A stretch of 64,000 nucleotides of DNA, from assembly GCA_902729315.2 (NCBI GenBank), contig LR746273.1, forward strand, positions 2,288,001-2,352,000, in the 5' to 3' direction. Positions 1 through 12,232 of the stretch are shown in pieces. A model generated the notes under the pieces. That model was given only the letters and a program-made list of their open reading frames with translations. It did no database searches and was not told the origin of the DNA. How positions within the stretch are numbered: the first letter of the stretch is position 1; each line of letters begins with the position of its first letter. The translations under genes and the position numbers were made by a program. Origin of the DNA: Spirodela intermedia. Taxonomy: Eukaryota > Streptophyta > Magnoliopsida > Alismatales > Araceae.

Positions 1-2
1 GC

Positions 3-749
3 GAGCTGAAGGTCGCCGACGGGAAGGTCGAAACCTGCACCTACTTCGCCGGGCTCTGCAAAATCGTCAGAATCAGCCCAAAAGCTTTTGTAGATGACGT
101 CGTCGAGGCCTACCAGAGGCTCAGCGACGAGGGGAAGTCCAGGTGCTTGGAGTTCCTGTTCACGAACCATCCCATGGAGCTGTTGCATCCCTACACGAAG
201 GAATGGAAGGCCAGGTTGGAGGAGATGGAGTTGGGCTGCGACGCTCCCGATGGCAGCGATGAGGAGGAAGGAGAGATAGTGGACTGGATCGAGGACGACG
301 TCGTCGACGAGGAGGGAGAAGAGGATCTGGTGATCGATGAGGAAGAAAGTGAGGACGACGAGGTCTTGGGCGCCGGCGGCGAGGTCTCCGATCCGGAGGA
401 GAGCGAGGAGTACTGGAACGAGCAGTGGAAGAGGGCAATGAAGGAACCCGACGCCATGGAAGGGCTGGTCAAAAGGAGCATCGAGGTGTCGGATCAGGTC
501 TACAAGAATCAAAACCCTGAGGAGGAGAGAAGCTGGGGAGATGAGCAGACACCGGAGGAGGAGGGATCGAGATTCTCGCCTGCGGACGCCAAGGAGTGGA
601 GGTCGAGGAGGAGGATCAAAAAGGGCAGGATACCGCCGGAGCTGTTCTTGAGAGCGGCGGTCCGGCCATTCACTTACCGGAATCTCGTGAAGGAGATCGT
701 CCTGATGAGGCACGCCCTCGTAGAGAAGGAGATAACCTCGAAGCAGTGA
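3..749 (+). CDS. C-terminal exon of an unidentified acidic protein (5' partial)
   Basis: The frame is open from the window edge (base 3) to a TGA at 747-749, giving 248 residues; the start lies outside the window. A basic/hydrophobic stretch containing CLEFLFTNHPMELLHPYTKEW comes first. A strongly acidic segment follows at roughly residues 75-140 (runs of D/E with VDWIEDD and EEYWNEQW). The end is basic (RSRRRIKKGRIPPELFLRAA) and finishes in RPFTYRNLVKEIVLMRHAL. The exon is GC-rich and the composition looks like a real coding exon, not a shadow. I compared it from memory with plastid transcription proteins that have acidic tails (HEMERA/pTAC12, pTAC10, pTAC6) and found no match, so I give no function. 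It is convergent with the cornichon gene downstream. Confidence 0.7.
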   Translation, partial: ELKVADGKVETCTYFAGLCKIVRISPKAFVDDVVEAYQRLSDEGKSRCLEFLFTNHPMELLHPYTKEWKARLEEMELGCDAPDGSDEEEGEIVDWIEDDVVDEEGEEDLVIDEEESEDDEVLGAGGEVSDPEESEEYWNEQWKRAMKEPDAMEGLVKRSIEVSDQVYKNQNPEEERSWGDEQTPEEEGSRFSPADAKEWRSRRRIKKGRIPPELFLRAAVRPFTYRNLVKEIVLMRHALVEKEITSKQ

Positions 750-1277
750 TCTTCTCCTCCCCCAAGAGCTTCCATTTTCTCGTTCTAATTTATCATTCTA
801 TTCTCTCTCTGTAAGACGATCAAAACCAGAGATTTTGAGGAGCTCGGACCAAAGCAGGAAGATTAGATGCTCCCTCTCTCTCTCTCTCTTGAAGTCAACC
901 AAGCAATGGGTCGTCTTAAAGCTCATATATTTCGCAATAAACTTGCGAGGCAGAGTAATATATGAAAAATAAGAAGTCTGGATTTGATTCGATTTGAGCT
1001 TCCAAGAGAGAGAGTGAGAGGAAGAGCACAGGCTGCCGCGAATAGCGGGGAAGGAAGTTCGGAACTTGGTTGACCATGATGGATCGGCAGTCTTGGAAAG
1101 TCAACGGTGGATTCCGCCAGAAATCGGTCAGCCGCTGGTTCGTCTGTGCCCAATACAGATAACTATAATTGACGCCGGAAAGAACATCAATGGGATTTTT
1201 GTCTATTATCTATCTATGAGAAAAACTGATGCTTACGTGTTCGTTCCCCGCTTGGTCTGACGGTGGCTGGCGTTGAC
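750..1277. other. Intergenic region between convergent genes (3' UTRs)
   Basis: This stretch should hold the 3' ends of the upstream + strand gene and of the cornichon gene on the - strand. A short CT run lies near 873-889. No conserved reading frame is recognised. Confidence 0.5.
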
Positions 1278-1580
1278 CTAATCCTCCTCCAGTACGGTCC
1301 AGATCAGCCTGCCATGACGCGTGACTTATCAGTAAAATGCGGTTTGACCGAATAGCGGGGACGCCAGAATCGGCTGCGTGTCGGTACCAGAACAAGGATA
1401 GAAATAGGAGGATTATAAAGCCGGCGAGCTTGATCAGCCGCCGCATTTTTTCCCTGCCGAGTTGACTGAATATCTCGGTCACGTCCACCAGGTGCTGCTT
1501 CTGATGATACCTGAAGAACGAAGAAGGTACAACTGTTAGCAAGAAGGATAGGAGTTGGCTTACCGCGCTTTTAGCAGAAC

Positions 1581-1624
<44 letters not shown>

Positions 1625-3582
1625 CACAGTCTCACGTTATAGCAGAGGATGGGCACGCAGAAGAGGAACATCAGCCAATGCCCGCTGAAGAGGAAGATCA
1701 GGCTCAGGAACCCGTGGAGCGCAAACTCCGGTACGACCACAGCGTTGATCCTCGAGGCTGAATCATAGGGATTGACGTAGTCCAGCTCCAGGTCAGAGAG
1801 GCACATGAGCTGCAGCAGAGCGTTGTGCGCCACAAATTATGAAATTGGCAATAAATATAACCCAAAGTTTAAAAATATTATACCATGATTCTGTGAAATA
1901 ATGTACCAAAGGCATGATAAACATAGGGGAAAGGTACCACTTAAGCAATAATCGGATTGATAGCAGAAAAATAGAACCCATCTCCTGATCAAGCATCACA
2001 GAAGCTACTCAAAGGGAGTTTTGCAGTCCCATATAGAGAATATTACTCAGATCCCATGATATACGAATCACCAGTCAACAGTTCAATGCATAGTTTTATG
2101 TTCTGCTCTGCCCAATTTTCAGACATAATCAAGTATCAAACCAAGTACCCACTGCTTATCCAGATGATATTTATCACGCATAATACTATACGGACACTTA
2201 TGATGCAGATGAAAAAAATAAATAACTATTTTGGGCATCATATTCACCACCAAGCAACAGCAGCTAGATGACCAGTAGGGGGACTTATCAAGAAAACGCA
2301 TGCCTCCAAGAAAGTAATCCACTCATTTAATTAGCAGTTCTTTATTTTCTCTTTATGGAATCCCTTTCCATGATTAACAATCCACAGGAATCCGAATATA
2401 ATTCCAGGCTCATCATCGATTATAATTCCTTTTTTTTTTAAGTTCTTGGGATGAATCATATGAAAAAAAAACTGTAAGATCTGGTTTTCTTGGTTCGGTT
2501 TTTCAAAAAAAAAGAAAAAAAAGAAAACAGGAGACCAGCCCTCCAAATCACAATGGAAGGCTTATTTTCATAGCAACAGTGAAATGGGTATTAATGTCAA
2601 AGGTATAATCCAAGTGCTTAGAAAAGAAATCAAGCCGTAACCTACCATGATTTCTTCTGAAGATACCCTAATTAGAAACAAACACATCCCAAAGGTGAAT
2701 CAGAAGAAGTGAATCTTCCAAGAAATCAGTCAAAGGGAATTTTGCTGTCCGACTGTTTATCACCAGTTCTCCTTATAGCCAGCCACCTTACTAATATGAT
2801 CCACAAGCTATGAGTCAACTGCTCGCTTATTTGTATGATCATATAAAAACCAGATTATCAATCTGTCTAATTTTCGTAAAAAAAAAACTTTTTTGGCAAT
2901 GAATTACAAGGGTATCAAAACGCCTGATGTGCTGTTCAAACTCGGTCACGGGTCAACATCACTACCAAAATACTTATTTTCAACGCAGCAATAAAGTGCC
3001 TATTCCAGAAAACCTATAAGGCAAATATTTACTGAATCAAGCAGGGGAAAGCCTACAATGATTTCTTCATAGCCCGGCATGCACATAGCACTTGGATCTC
3101 TTTGTCGCAATTAATACACGCGTTCATATGTTGTTCTTGGCAGCAAGATGCCCCATAAAAGCTTCTCATTCCATCAGTGTTATTATCTCCTCAAGCTTCC
3201 TGCTTCCTGTCAGGGACACCTAACTAGAAACTGGGATGTGAACTCCGACGAATTTTTCTAATCAACACTGACAGCACGAGAAGAACAGTTTGCAATGATC
3301 ATGGTGAGCTCTGATTATGGTGACGAAGAGTTTCTCGCCATTTCCGCCGAGGGTCGAAATCTGATCAGCGCCCGGTGATATAGCCTTTGTTAAGCTGACA
3401 GTCATTTCACATGAGCACGAGCAAGATGAGCAAAAACCGAGGAACCTGAGCCGATGGGGGACGCAGGAACACAAGGCAAAAATGATGGGGGGCTTTCAGG
3501 GGATTACCTGGTAGATGAGGAGGCCAAGAAGCCCGAAGAGGATGAAGAAGGCGGCGAGCAGCACGAACACGGTAGCCGCCAT
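1278..3582 (-). CDS. Cornichon family protein (Erv14-type ER export cargo receptor)
   Basis: Four coding exons on the - strand: 3508-3582, 1628-1809, 1388-1510 and 1278-1308. They sum to 411 nt, 136 residues, the usual length of plant cornichon homologs. All junctions are GT-AG and phases agree. Exon 1 encodes the first membrane segment (MAATVFVLLAAFFILFGLLG...). Exon 2 carries the family core LMCLSDLELDYVNPYDSASR followed by a second hydrophobic segment. Exon 3 carries YHQKQHLVDVTEIF and the third hydrophobic segment. A 31-nt last exon gives the typical tail LIWTVLEED. Known family role: cornichon/Erv14 proteins sit in the ER membrane and help load membrane cargo into COPII vesicles. Intron 1 is 1.7 kb and AT-rich. 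Without the small last exon the frame would read into an unrelated tail, so I am confident of exon 4. Confidence 0.93.
1584..1622. repeat. GA microsatellite in cornichon intron 2
   Basis: An uninterrupted AG/GA dinucleotide run lies in the 117-nt second intron, next to the splice donor of exon 2. On the sense (-) strand it reads as a CT tract. Confidence 0.95.
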
Positions 3583-4154
3583 CCAGCTTCGCCCTTCCCG
3601 CCCTTCCTTCCCTCTTGAGCCCTCGTCACCTTCCTCTACCTTCTTCCCACATCCAAGCCCCTCCCCGCCTCTGGGAGAGCCTCAAACGGGGGCGGTGGCC
3701 AGCGAGCCCGAGGGGTGGGGGGGGGTTTGGGTCAGCGCTTGCTCCCCCGGGGACCGGCGGGGGAATGGGTCGGTCTGTCCGAGGGAGGCGGAACAGCAGA
3801 GATCGCCGTGATCTTCCTCCCCGACTCGAAAAATTTCCTACAGGGGAGATGTCAACGGACCAAAGCCACACCAAATTCCACCAAACCGGGCCAAATTATT
3901 CGCTGGAATTTTCGGGGAAAAATTCGTTCAAATATTAAAATCGACTAGGGCTTGACCGACCTGAAGCATTGACTCCACAGTTTCCGATACAAATGGGCCA
4001 GTGCAAGGTCAAAAGCCGAAATGGGTCCATCACATGCTTGTATCCTTCCTCTGGTGCGTTCCATCCAGATGAGAGAATGATTTGACCAAGAGAGCGGATA
4101 GACTTGAATCCAAGTTTTCTTATTTCTTACGGCCTTAGAGTAGATGTATATGAA
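3583..4154. other. Upstream region of cornichon gene
   Basis: GC-rich sequence up to about 3800 is a plausible 5' UTR and core promoter of the - strand cornichon gene. The rest, up to the target duplication of the outer retrotransposon, has no recognisable gene. Confidence 0.4.
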
Positions 4155-4159
4155 ACTAG

Positions 4160-4485
4160 TGTTGAAGGTGATGCTGCTGACGAAGGTGGCGGTGGTGATG
4201 TGCCACGGCTGTAGGTGGCGGAGACTTCCGAGGTTGGGTGGCAAAGCCCTTTTGCCAGACCTACTTCAGCTTTCTTACTTTGTTATTACTTATCTACGAT
4301 CACATATATCTATTATATAAATCATTTTTTTTGTCGTCATAAAGTTGTATCATGAGACATTCTTTTTTTGTTTTTTTCTTCGTTTGGTCTCATGAGTCTA
4401 TGCCAAGATCCTCCTCTACCTCATTTACTGTAGTCATTTTTTCTTCAGATTTGTTGTACCTTTTTACTTTTTTTTTTCCCCTATA
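4160..4485 (+). repeat. 5' LTR of outer element
   Basis: It begins TGTTGAAGGTGATG like the right LTR and shares scattered blocks with it (for example CCTCTACCTCATTTACTGTAGTCATTTT against CATCATTTGATGTAATCATTTTT). It ends just before a primer-binding-like sequence at about 4486. The right edge is approximate. Confidence 0.7.
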
Positions 4486-6018
4486 AATTGGAATTAGAGT
4501 CAAGTTCATCACGTATTAGATATTTATTACTACATAAATCTTGTTAAAGTCAAACATCTACAAAAATAATTCCAGGGTGATAATAGAATTACAAACACGA
4601 AGCTTTAAACACTTTAGAGAGAGTTGATAACCTTTCTTATGAAATCAAGTAAATCATTTTTTGTTTTCCTCAGTTTTTTATTTATTAATCAAATGAGAAT
4701 TTTTGAAGAAGACATCTAAAAGAAGAAAATTATTAGAGAAAGTTTAAAATATAATTTTAAAGTACAAAACCATATTACAACTGTAGTTAAAGAATCTGAA
4801 GTTTTGTCTATTTATTCACAAAATGAGTTGATGAATAGGCCTTATGAAAAAATAATTGAACAAATATTTTAAACTATATCTTAAAATTTAAAAAGATAAA
4901 TAGATAATGAAGATACATTCAATCAACATCAAGGTAATCAAAGTTAAAGACTTGGAGGTCTTTATTATAGTGATTATAAAAGTGGTTACAACAAATAAAG
5001 TCAAGGACACTAAATACGTAACAAAAGTGAAGGTAAAAAATAGAAGCCAAACTAAATGGTAATACAATGTTAGTATTATAAAAAAATGATAATATTGAAG
5101 ATTATTATTAAGAAAATTCAAAAGAACATGTCAATATAACAAAATTGAAGCAGGAAGGTAATCTATTCCCAACCTATATCACTTCAATAATAAGTAATCA
5201 TGATGCATGATTTTTAGATAATGTATGCATTAGTCACATGATAGGTTCAAAGTATGAATACATCAAAGAAGTGTCAAGTTTGAGTGAGAGACGGAAAACT
5301 TGTTCAAATCATGAATATTTAAACTATTATAATACATAAAAAATCATATGTACATATGTTCATAATATATATTAAATTGGTTCACAATTTATTGAGTTTA
5401 AGTAAATTGATAGAATGATGATATACTTTTCCTTTTGAAAAATGACATGTAAAAGAAAAAAATGTCATTCATATCAATTTCTAAAGTAGTAAAAGAGTTC
5501 ACTATGACTGAGTTCATTATGATTACCAAATGTTTTGATGATTTATGACTTTGACACATACAACATAATCATTTGCATTTTTTAATATATTAAAGTCAAA
5601 AGAATATAGTTTATAGTTTGTCTTCTAATGATATTAAGGAAAAATAACCTCAATTTTCATATTTAATAAAAAACCTAGAAAGTAAGATCATCTCTTGAAT
5701 TATTTTCTTGATGATATTATTGTGTTTTATACCTCACTTAGATAAAGAATAAAATTATTTAATTGATCAATTCTAGTATTTTATTTAGCATATCTAATTG
5801 CTACTTTTGTTAACTTTTTCTTCAAATCCTAATGCCCTGATTTTATGTGATCTAAAACTAAAATACTTTATGATTTTTTAAGTGATTCTTTCTTTTACTT
5901 ATGTGAGCTCTCTAAGAATAATATTTATTTTCTAGTTCAACTAAAATCGAACATCATAATTACAATAACTAACTATCAAGTTTAGTTCTCTTATAATTTC
6001 ATTATAAGTTTATCATAT

Positions 6019-6158
6019 TGACACAAGAGGAAAAATAATTTAGAATCTATAAAATATCAAAGTAAAATACATGACTCCTATATAGGAGAAAGAAGAGATA
6101 AGAAGGGAGAGATAGATAATGGACCATAACGAGTCGGAAGTCCAATATCACTATCAAA
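6019..6158 (-). repeat. 3' LTR of short-LTR Copia
   Basis: About 140 bp, matching 24745-24883 along its full length, and flanked on the left by CATAT. Confidence 0.85.
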
Positions 6159-6167
6159 TTCTTTCCC

Positions 6168-7480
6168 TCAAACTATAATATATAAGTCAAATATGTCTAA
6201 CTTGGTACACGTGATATCATAGGAGATGCCGGTCAAACTCTTTGTGAAGACGTTCACAAGTTGATGAGATGATGCCAGATGAGGTGTAGAGATAAATTCA
6301 AACATAACCTTATCTTGAATGTAATGATAGTTGATCTTAATATACTTCATATGCTCATTAAAAGTGGGATTGTCGACAATAAATATGACAACTTGATTGT
6401 CGCAATACATACGCATTGGAGAAGGAGAAGTAATAGCAAGATTACCGAGAAGTGATCGAAGCTATATCATTTTTCATGATGTCTCAACCATAACTTAATA
6501 CTTGGATTTCGTATTGGAGCAAGACACCACCCTCTATTTTTGGGACCGCTAAATGACTAAGTTATTGCTGACATATGTACAATAACTCGTAGTAGATTTT
6601 TGGTCGCCCTTATTACTTACATATCTAGCGTCAGAATAGACTGTAATGTAGAGATGGCCATGTCACTAATAGACGAGCCCTTTTCCTAGGACTTGCTTAA
6701 TGTAGGCGAAGACTCGTAGAACTCTCTCCCAATGAACTCGTCGAGGCTCCTACATGAATTGGCTCAGGACACTAACTATGTACATGATGTTAGGGCGAGT
6801 GATGATGAGATATATTAGCTTGCCCAACAATTGTCGATACTAGTTAACATCCTCGAATAGGAGAAATGAAGTGTCCCAGAATTGCATGCGAGCTTCCATG
6901 GGCAAAGTCTTTAGCTTGCACCCAAAGAGGCTTATCTCTTGAAGCATGTCAATGGCATACTTTCATTAGGTGAGGGTGAGCTTTCTATCTTGATACATAA
7001 ACTAAATCTTAAGAAAATACCACGGAGACCCCGAATTACGAATACTGATGTGTTGTAAGTCACTTTTAGTCACAAGGATGTCGTCGACGTAGATTGCAAG
7101 GATCATAAGGCTGCCCTTTGTCTTCTTCGTGAGCACAGTGAGGTCCCTAGTACAAGAAGCGAAGTTGAAGGTGGTGAGTAAATCACTAAAGGTAGTGAAC
7201 CAAGTACGTGAACTCTGTTTGAGCTCATAAATGACACGTCGCAAGAGACACACCTTTGATGACTCCCCATGAGTAACATACTCAAGAGATTCTTCCATAA
7301 AGACATGCTCTTCGAGATCACTATAGAGAAAGAGGTTAGAAATATCTAATTAGTGGAGAGACCATGCTTGATTGAAGACGAGAGAGAGAGTACGCGAATA
7401 GAGTTGAAGTGGACGTTGAGGGAAAATGTCTCAGTGCAATTGATCATATGCCTGCGTGAATCTCCGAGTGACCAATGCAG
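6168..7480 (-). pseudogene. Copia reverse transcriptase and RNase H remnant
   Basis: On the - strand, fragments read in Copia order. RT pieces include KVCLLRRVIYELKQSSRTWF and the catalytic-type LAIYVDDILVT (7298-7002). RNase H follows, with MRMYCDNQVVIFI and SHQLVNVFTKSL (6416-6168). Frameshifts and stops interrupt the frame. This is the 3' half of the element whose integrase lies at 22.1-22.75 kb; the two parts are separated by the Gypsy insertion. Confidence 0.88.
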
Positions 7481-7741
7481 CCACTTCTAAATCTATGACC
7501 GTTTTTCACGCAGATACTTGTGCATCCTCAACATACAACCGTGGAAGTGATTGGAGGCTACAGAGAGGGCAAAGGCACAAAAAGAGAAAGAAAGACGTCA
7601 TGAAAATACAATCCTTTAAGAGCATGAAGAGCGAGTTTAGAAAGAGAAAGAGAGAAATCTTAGACGAAGACGGTGTATAAAAAACCCGAAGAGAAAGAGA
7701 AAAAATAGGAGAATCAAAGATTAAGCGATGGAGAGAGATGG

Positions 7742-8311
7742 TGATGACGACCCTTTGACTAAGATGTCAAAGATAAACTAGTTTAATAAATAAACCTATC
7801 TCATACAAAACTCCAGATGCCTAGGGTTTCGGATAACTCTCGCTGAAAGGTCGAGAATGGTTGAAAGAGAGAGTGAGAGAGAGTCGATGAGGGACAAGGA
7901 GATACAAAGAGAGAAAATACAATAACCAAGATTTCTTAGGTCTTGGGGTCACTGATGTGAGATGGGAAATCTCTACTCCGCACAGAGTTCTTCATGAGGT
8001 CCTTTTGACCTCCTCTTTCCGTGGCCACTCAGCCCCTTTTTATAGCCGAAGTCCTCTAGCATTGACAATTGCCTCTCGTCTCACTCCAATGGGGTCCGAT
8101 GGGACCTGAGTTCCATGCTCCATCTTTGTTGGGTCACCCATAGTTCTTCGTCGAATTTCATCAGCTGCACACATCTCATCTTGCAGGCTCTCACATGCCA
8201 TTGTCCCTTTTGGTGTCTAGATCTTGTCTTCCTTGCTTCGTTCTTGGGCTGGGTTGACTTCTTCGAGACCTCTTTCCATGTGAGCCCATTTGGGATGTCA
8301 GGGTCTCAATA
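7742..8311 (-). repeat. 3' LTR of Gypsy element
   Basis: 570 bp, alignable to 21518-22097 throughout, for example the shared block TGGTGTCTAGATCTTGTCT near the right end. Confidence 0.92.
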
Positions 8312-8339
8312 ATACTTCCCCCCCTATTGACACACCTTG

Positions 8340-9600
8340 CCCTCAAGGTGAAAATCGGGAAATTGCCGCAGGATGTCACAAGCATTCTCCCAGATGGCAC
8401 ATTCAGGTGGCAATCCATCCCAATGTAATAATATTTCGGGATTGTGCAAGCGGTAGCGAAAGTCTGTGACTTGATCTGGAACTACCGTCCAACGCAGCTC
8501 ATCGTCCACTAGCAACTCAGGCATTTCTAGGGCCTCCTCCCATTGCTCTACCTTTTTTAGCTGTGACATGTGGAATAGTGGATGGACTTGGGTTGAGGCG
8601 GAAAGGTCCAGATCGTATGCCACTGGCTTGATATGGTAGAGTATTTTGAATGGACAATAACAATGATGGGCAAGCTTTGTGCAGGGTCGTCATGCAACCG
8701 TGGTATGGCAATAGGTTGTAACTGAAGGTAGACCCATTTGCCTACTTGGAACTCAAGTTCCCTTTGCTTGCGATTTGAAATTGCTTCATCTGAGTTTGGG
8801 CATGTACCAGATTTTATCTAAGCTGTGTGAGGATCTCCTCCCATTCTTGCAACCATTGCTCTAGATCATCCAGCACTATTGGTTCGTCAATGAAACGGAT
8901 CAAGGTGGGTGGGGTTCATCCATAGACTATCTGAAATGGGGTTATCCCTGTGGAGTGGTTGAAGTTCGTGTTGTACTAAAACTATGCCCATGGAAGCCAT
9001 CGATACCACTATTCTGAGTGTTCGCTTGTGAAACAATAGAACTATGTTTCAAGCCTGTAATTGACCATCTCAAATTGATCGTTAGTCTACGAATGATAAG
9101 TGCTAGTTCGCTTGAGCGTGGTCCCTTGTTGATAGAAGAGTGTCTGCCAAAGGCCGCTCATGAAGATCCTATCTTAATTAGTTAATATGGACCCCAAAAA
9201 TTCATGGAACTAGATGATATCCTGGATGACCACTTCTACCATTGTTTATGTTGTGGAGGGGTGGTGAAGGGCAGAAAAATGAGCATACTTATTGAGACGA
9301 TCGACGACAACTAGTATGGCATTCCAACCATGGAGATGTGCAATCCTTCAATAAAGGCCATTTTCAGGTCTTCTTATATTCGGTCCGGAATGGACAAAGG
9401 TTGAAGGAGTTTGACTGCTACCTTCATTCCTTGCTAGTGGACGCTTCGTTTGAGCTGTAAGTAAGTCTACTGAAAATTGGAGTGACCTCCCATTACTGTA
9501 TCGTGGAACTCTTGTAGAAAGGTTGAGAGGAGACGCGAGGTCACCGATATCACAATTCATCTTCGGTGGAAGAGATTACTTTGCTGCAATGAGTAGTGTC
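8340..9600 (-). pseudogene. Gypsy integrase with C-terminal chromodomain, broken
   Basis: On the - strand, integrase core pieces are readable: WNAILVVVDRLNKYAHFSAL, ILTN, GLWQTLFYQQGTTLKRTSTY, YNTNFNHSTGITPFQIVYG. Then comes the linker PLFHMSQLKK and a chromodomain-type tail with LLHWDGLPPECAIWE and QFPDFHLEGKV (8623-8324). Such a tail marks the chromovirus branch of Ty3/Gypsy. Stops and frameshifts make it non-functional. Confidence 0.92.
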
Positions 9601-9699
9601 TCTATTTTGCCGGCTCAATAGGTAATTCCTCAATGATTTTCAAAGGTAGTGATCAACTTGATTCTCTTGAGTGATTTCGGCGAGATCGAGTAGCTTTGG

Positions 9700-10890
9700 A
9701 TGAGAGAGAGACAACATCTGGATCTATACCAGTTTGGGGGCGTGAGACAGGGCATTCGCCACTCGAATCTCATGGCCTAATTTAAAGCATATCTCAAAGT
9801 CAAACGAGGTAATCTTTGTTAGTCACTTCTGATAATCAAAGAGAACATGTCATTGCTCTAGAAAGAACTTAAGGCTCTACTGGTCTATAAAAATCTGAAA
9901 CTTATGACCAAGAAAGTAATGCCACCATTTAAGAATGGCGAGAACTATAGCTATTAGTTCATGTTCGTAAGTTGGCTTCTATAGATGGGTCAATGCAAGA
10001 GCCTACTTGAAGAAGGCCACAGGTCTTTGGTGTTACATGAGGACAACTCTTATTATACGACCAGAGGGGTTTGCCTCAAGCTCAAATGTCGTGGAGAAAT
10101 TTGGTAAGGTTAGCACTAGGATTGTCGTCAAGGCTTATTTGAGCTACTAGAATGCTTCTTCGACTATTGGGTTCTAGTTGAAAGCCTCTTTCTTCAATTG
10201 CTATATTAATGGCCAAACATCTGTTCGAAGCCTTGGACAAAGCGGCAGTAATATCCTGCCAAGCCTAGAAAACCTCAAAGGTCTCAGAGGGTCATGTGGG
10301 ATGGCACCTCTAGTGGACGGTGACGATCTTTTCGAGGTCTACAATGACTCCTACTGATATCCTGTGGCCTAAGTATACAATCCTCATATGATTGAACAAA
10401 GACTTCTTTGAGTGAATATGAAATTAGTGTTCATGGAGAATAAGAAATACCTAGACGAGATGGCCCTTGTGTTCCTTACTAATTTGACTGTAGACGAAGA
10501 TGTCATCAAAGAATATCAACACAAATCATTGCAAGAATGGAGAAAATATGTGGTTCATGATGGCTTGGAAGGTAGCTGGGGCATTAGATAACTTGAAGGG
10601 TATGACAAGGAATTTGTAATTCTCGTGATGTGTTCAAAACACCGTCTTCGATATGTCCTCTATTCGGATGCGAATTTGGTGGTAGTCGGATCGCAGGTCG
10701 AGCTTCAAAAAGACGATGGCTTCGTGCAACTCATCAATGAACTCATCTATGACCAGGATGAGAAATCAATCTAGAATGGTTATCTTATTTAGCATGCGAT
10801 AATCCACACAGAAATGCCACGAGCTGTTTTTCTTGTGGATGAGAAGTGTCAGGCTAGAGAAAGGGCTATGAGAATGCTGTATGAGCCCCA
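9700..10890 (-). pseudogene. Gypsy reverse transcriptase and RNase H remnant
   Basis: On the - strand the RT core reads SSWHFCVDYRMLNKITI and [15 protein letters not shown], followed by a broken catalytic region. An RNase H trace ends near ANALSRPQTG-like sequence at about 9730-9780. It restarts abruptly at about 10890, where the LINE ends; the RT N-terminus continues at about 17.9 kb on the other side of the LINE. Confidence 0.85.
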
Positions 10891-11559
10891 TTTTTTTTGA
10901 AAAAAACTTTGCATAGATGAACATAGTTGATACATAGGATTGATGCTCTTTTCTAGTGTATATGGGGGGGGGGGTGTGGAAGCTTGTTCCTTTGAGAAAG
11001 ATACATGATCAGTCTATCCTTGCACTGGATTTTGACCCTGGCCTCTTTTGTTGGCAACAAATTTGAGCTTTTCTGAAGGATTCCTTTTCTCATTTCACCA
11101 GTCTCTCCCCTTTTACCTTTATGGGCCTTGGAGTCACATGGAGATCCCTGCCATTTAGTTGTTACCGCCCTACCTAATCCCACCAGTTTTCTTCCTTTTG
11201 GCCAAAACCATATGGTGTCTAATTTTTCCTTCCTTCTTCTTTCTTTCTTTTTTTTGGTTAGGTGAGGGTTTGGGTGAGATGGGTAACCTTTTCCTCATGG
11301 ATTTACCCCATTCCTTCCTTCCATACCTATTTTTTTTTTTGGGTAGGGGAGGATTAGGGGATTACCGACTTTTGGCACTTTCACTCCATTTTCCTAGGCT
11401 TTCCTACACCACCCCTTCTTTCTTTCTTTCTTTCTTTTTTTTGGACACTAGAGGTAGGTTGTTGGTGGGTAAATCGTTGGACTTGCACTGTAGTAATTCC
11501 GTTTGGTCAGGTCATTGATATTTCTCGCCTCCAGCCCATTTTCGATATACTTGGGAGGT

Positions 11560-12227
11560 CTTAAATAAAAACAGGTTAAGTACACTTCCATCTTGCCTCC
11601 TTTGTTACTTGAAAAAGATAGGTTCTATGCATGCAATTTAGTATCTAAGGGATTTTGGGCCTTGCCTATTACGGATCTCATGATCCCCATGAGTTTGTTC
11701 TTTTACAATTGTGGAATGCAACTTCCTATTGATTGCTCTTGAAGTTGATTTCAATCTCCAAGCATTTTCATTGGTGCTGGCTCTGAAGCACCTTCATAGG
11801 GCCCATACCTTCCTTTTCTGAATGTAGGGGAGGCACCATCTGTCTAGTTTACACATGCCTCTAACTTCCCACGTGAGCTCTTATAGGTTGCTAAAAGATC
11901 TCTCCTTTTGTTGTTTGACCCCTCTCTTTGTCAAATAGTCCGTTGGCCCATTGCATTCTTTGACCTAGTGGCTTATCCTACAAATCACATGTAGATTGGC
12001 TAAAATTTGCTGCCACCATTCACTTAATTTTCATAATTTACATGGTTTGGACTACAACATGGATGCTAACGATAAAGAATATGTTTCTATTTCAACAAAA
12101 TTTAGACGAAGAGGGAAACATAATATGAGTCCATATGCCATAGCCCTACATTCTGCCACCATATTGGTGTCGTTCCCATATGCTTTCTGAAATGCGTTCA
12201 AGACTTCTCCTTTATGGTTTATGATTA
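11560..12227 (-). pseudogene. LINE RNase H domain remnant
   Basis: On the - strand: GLIINHKGEVLNAFQKAYG, MVAECRAMAYGL, LNFVEIETYSL, and further on a trace resembling the closing ADxLAKxG motif. This matches the RNase H-like domain at the end of many plant LINE ORF2 proteins. The frame is broken. Confidence 0.85.
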
Positions 12228-12232
12228 ACCCC

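Noticed and set aside
1210-1542. Cornichon exon 3 reading through to a 60-residue novel C-terminus
   Set aside because: A proper donor at 1387 and a 31-nt exon at 1278-1308 restore the conserved LIWTVLEED tail, so the readthrough is intronic.
4888-5121. 77-codon hydrophobic - strand frame
   Set aside because: AT-rich low-complexity translation in the decayed outer retrotransposon arm.
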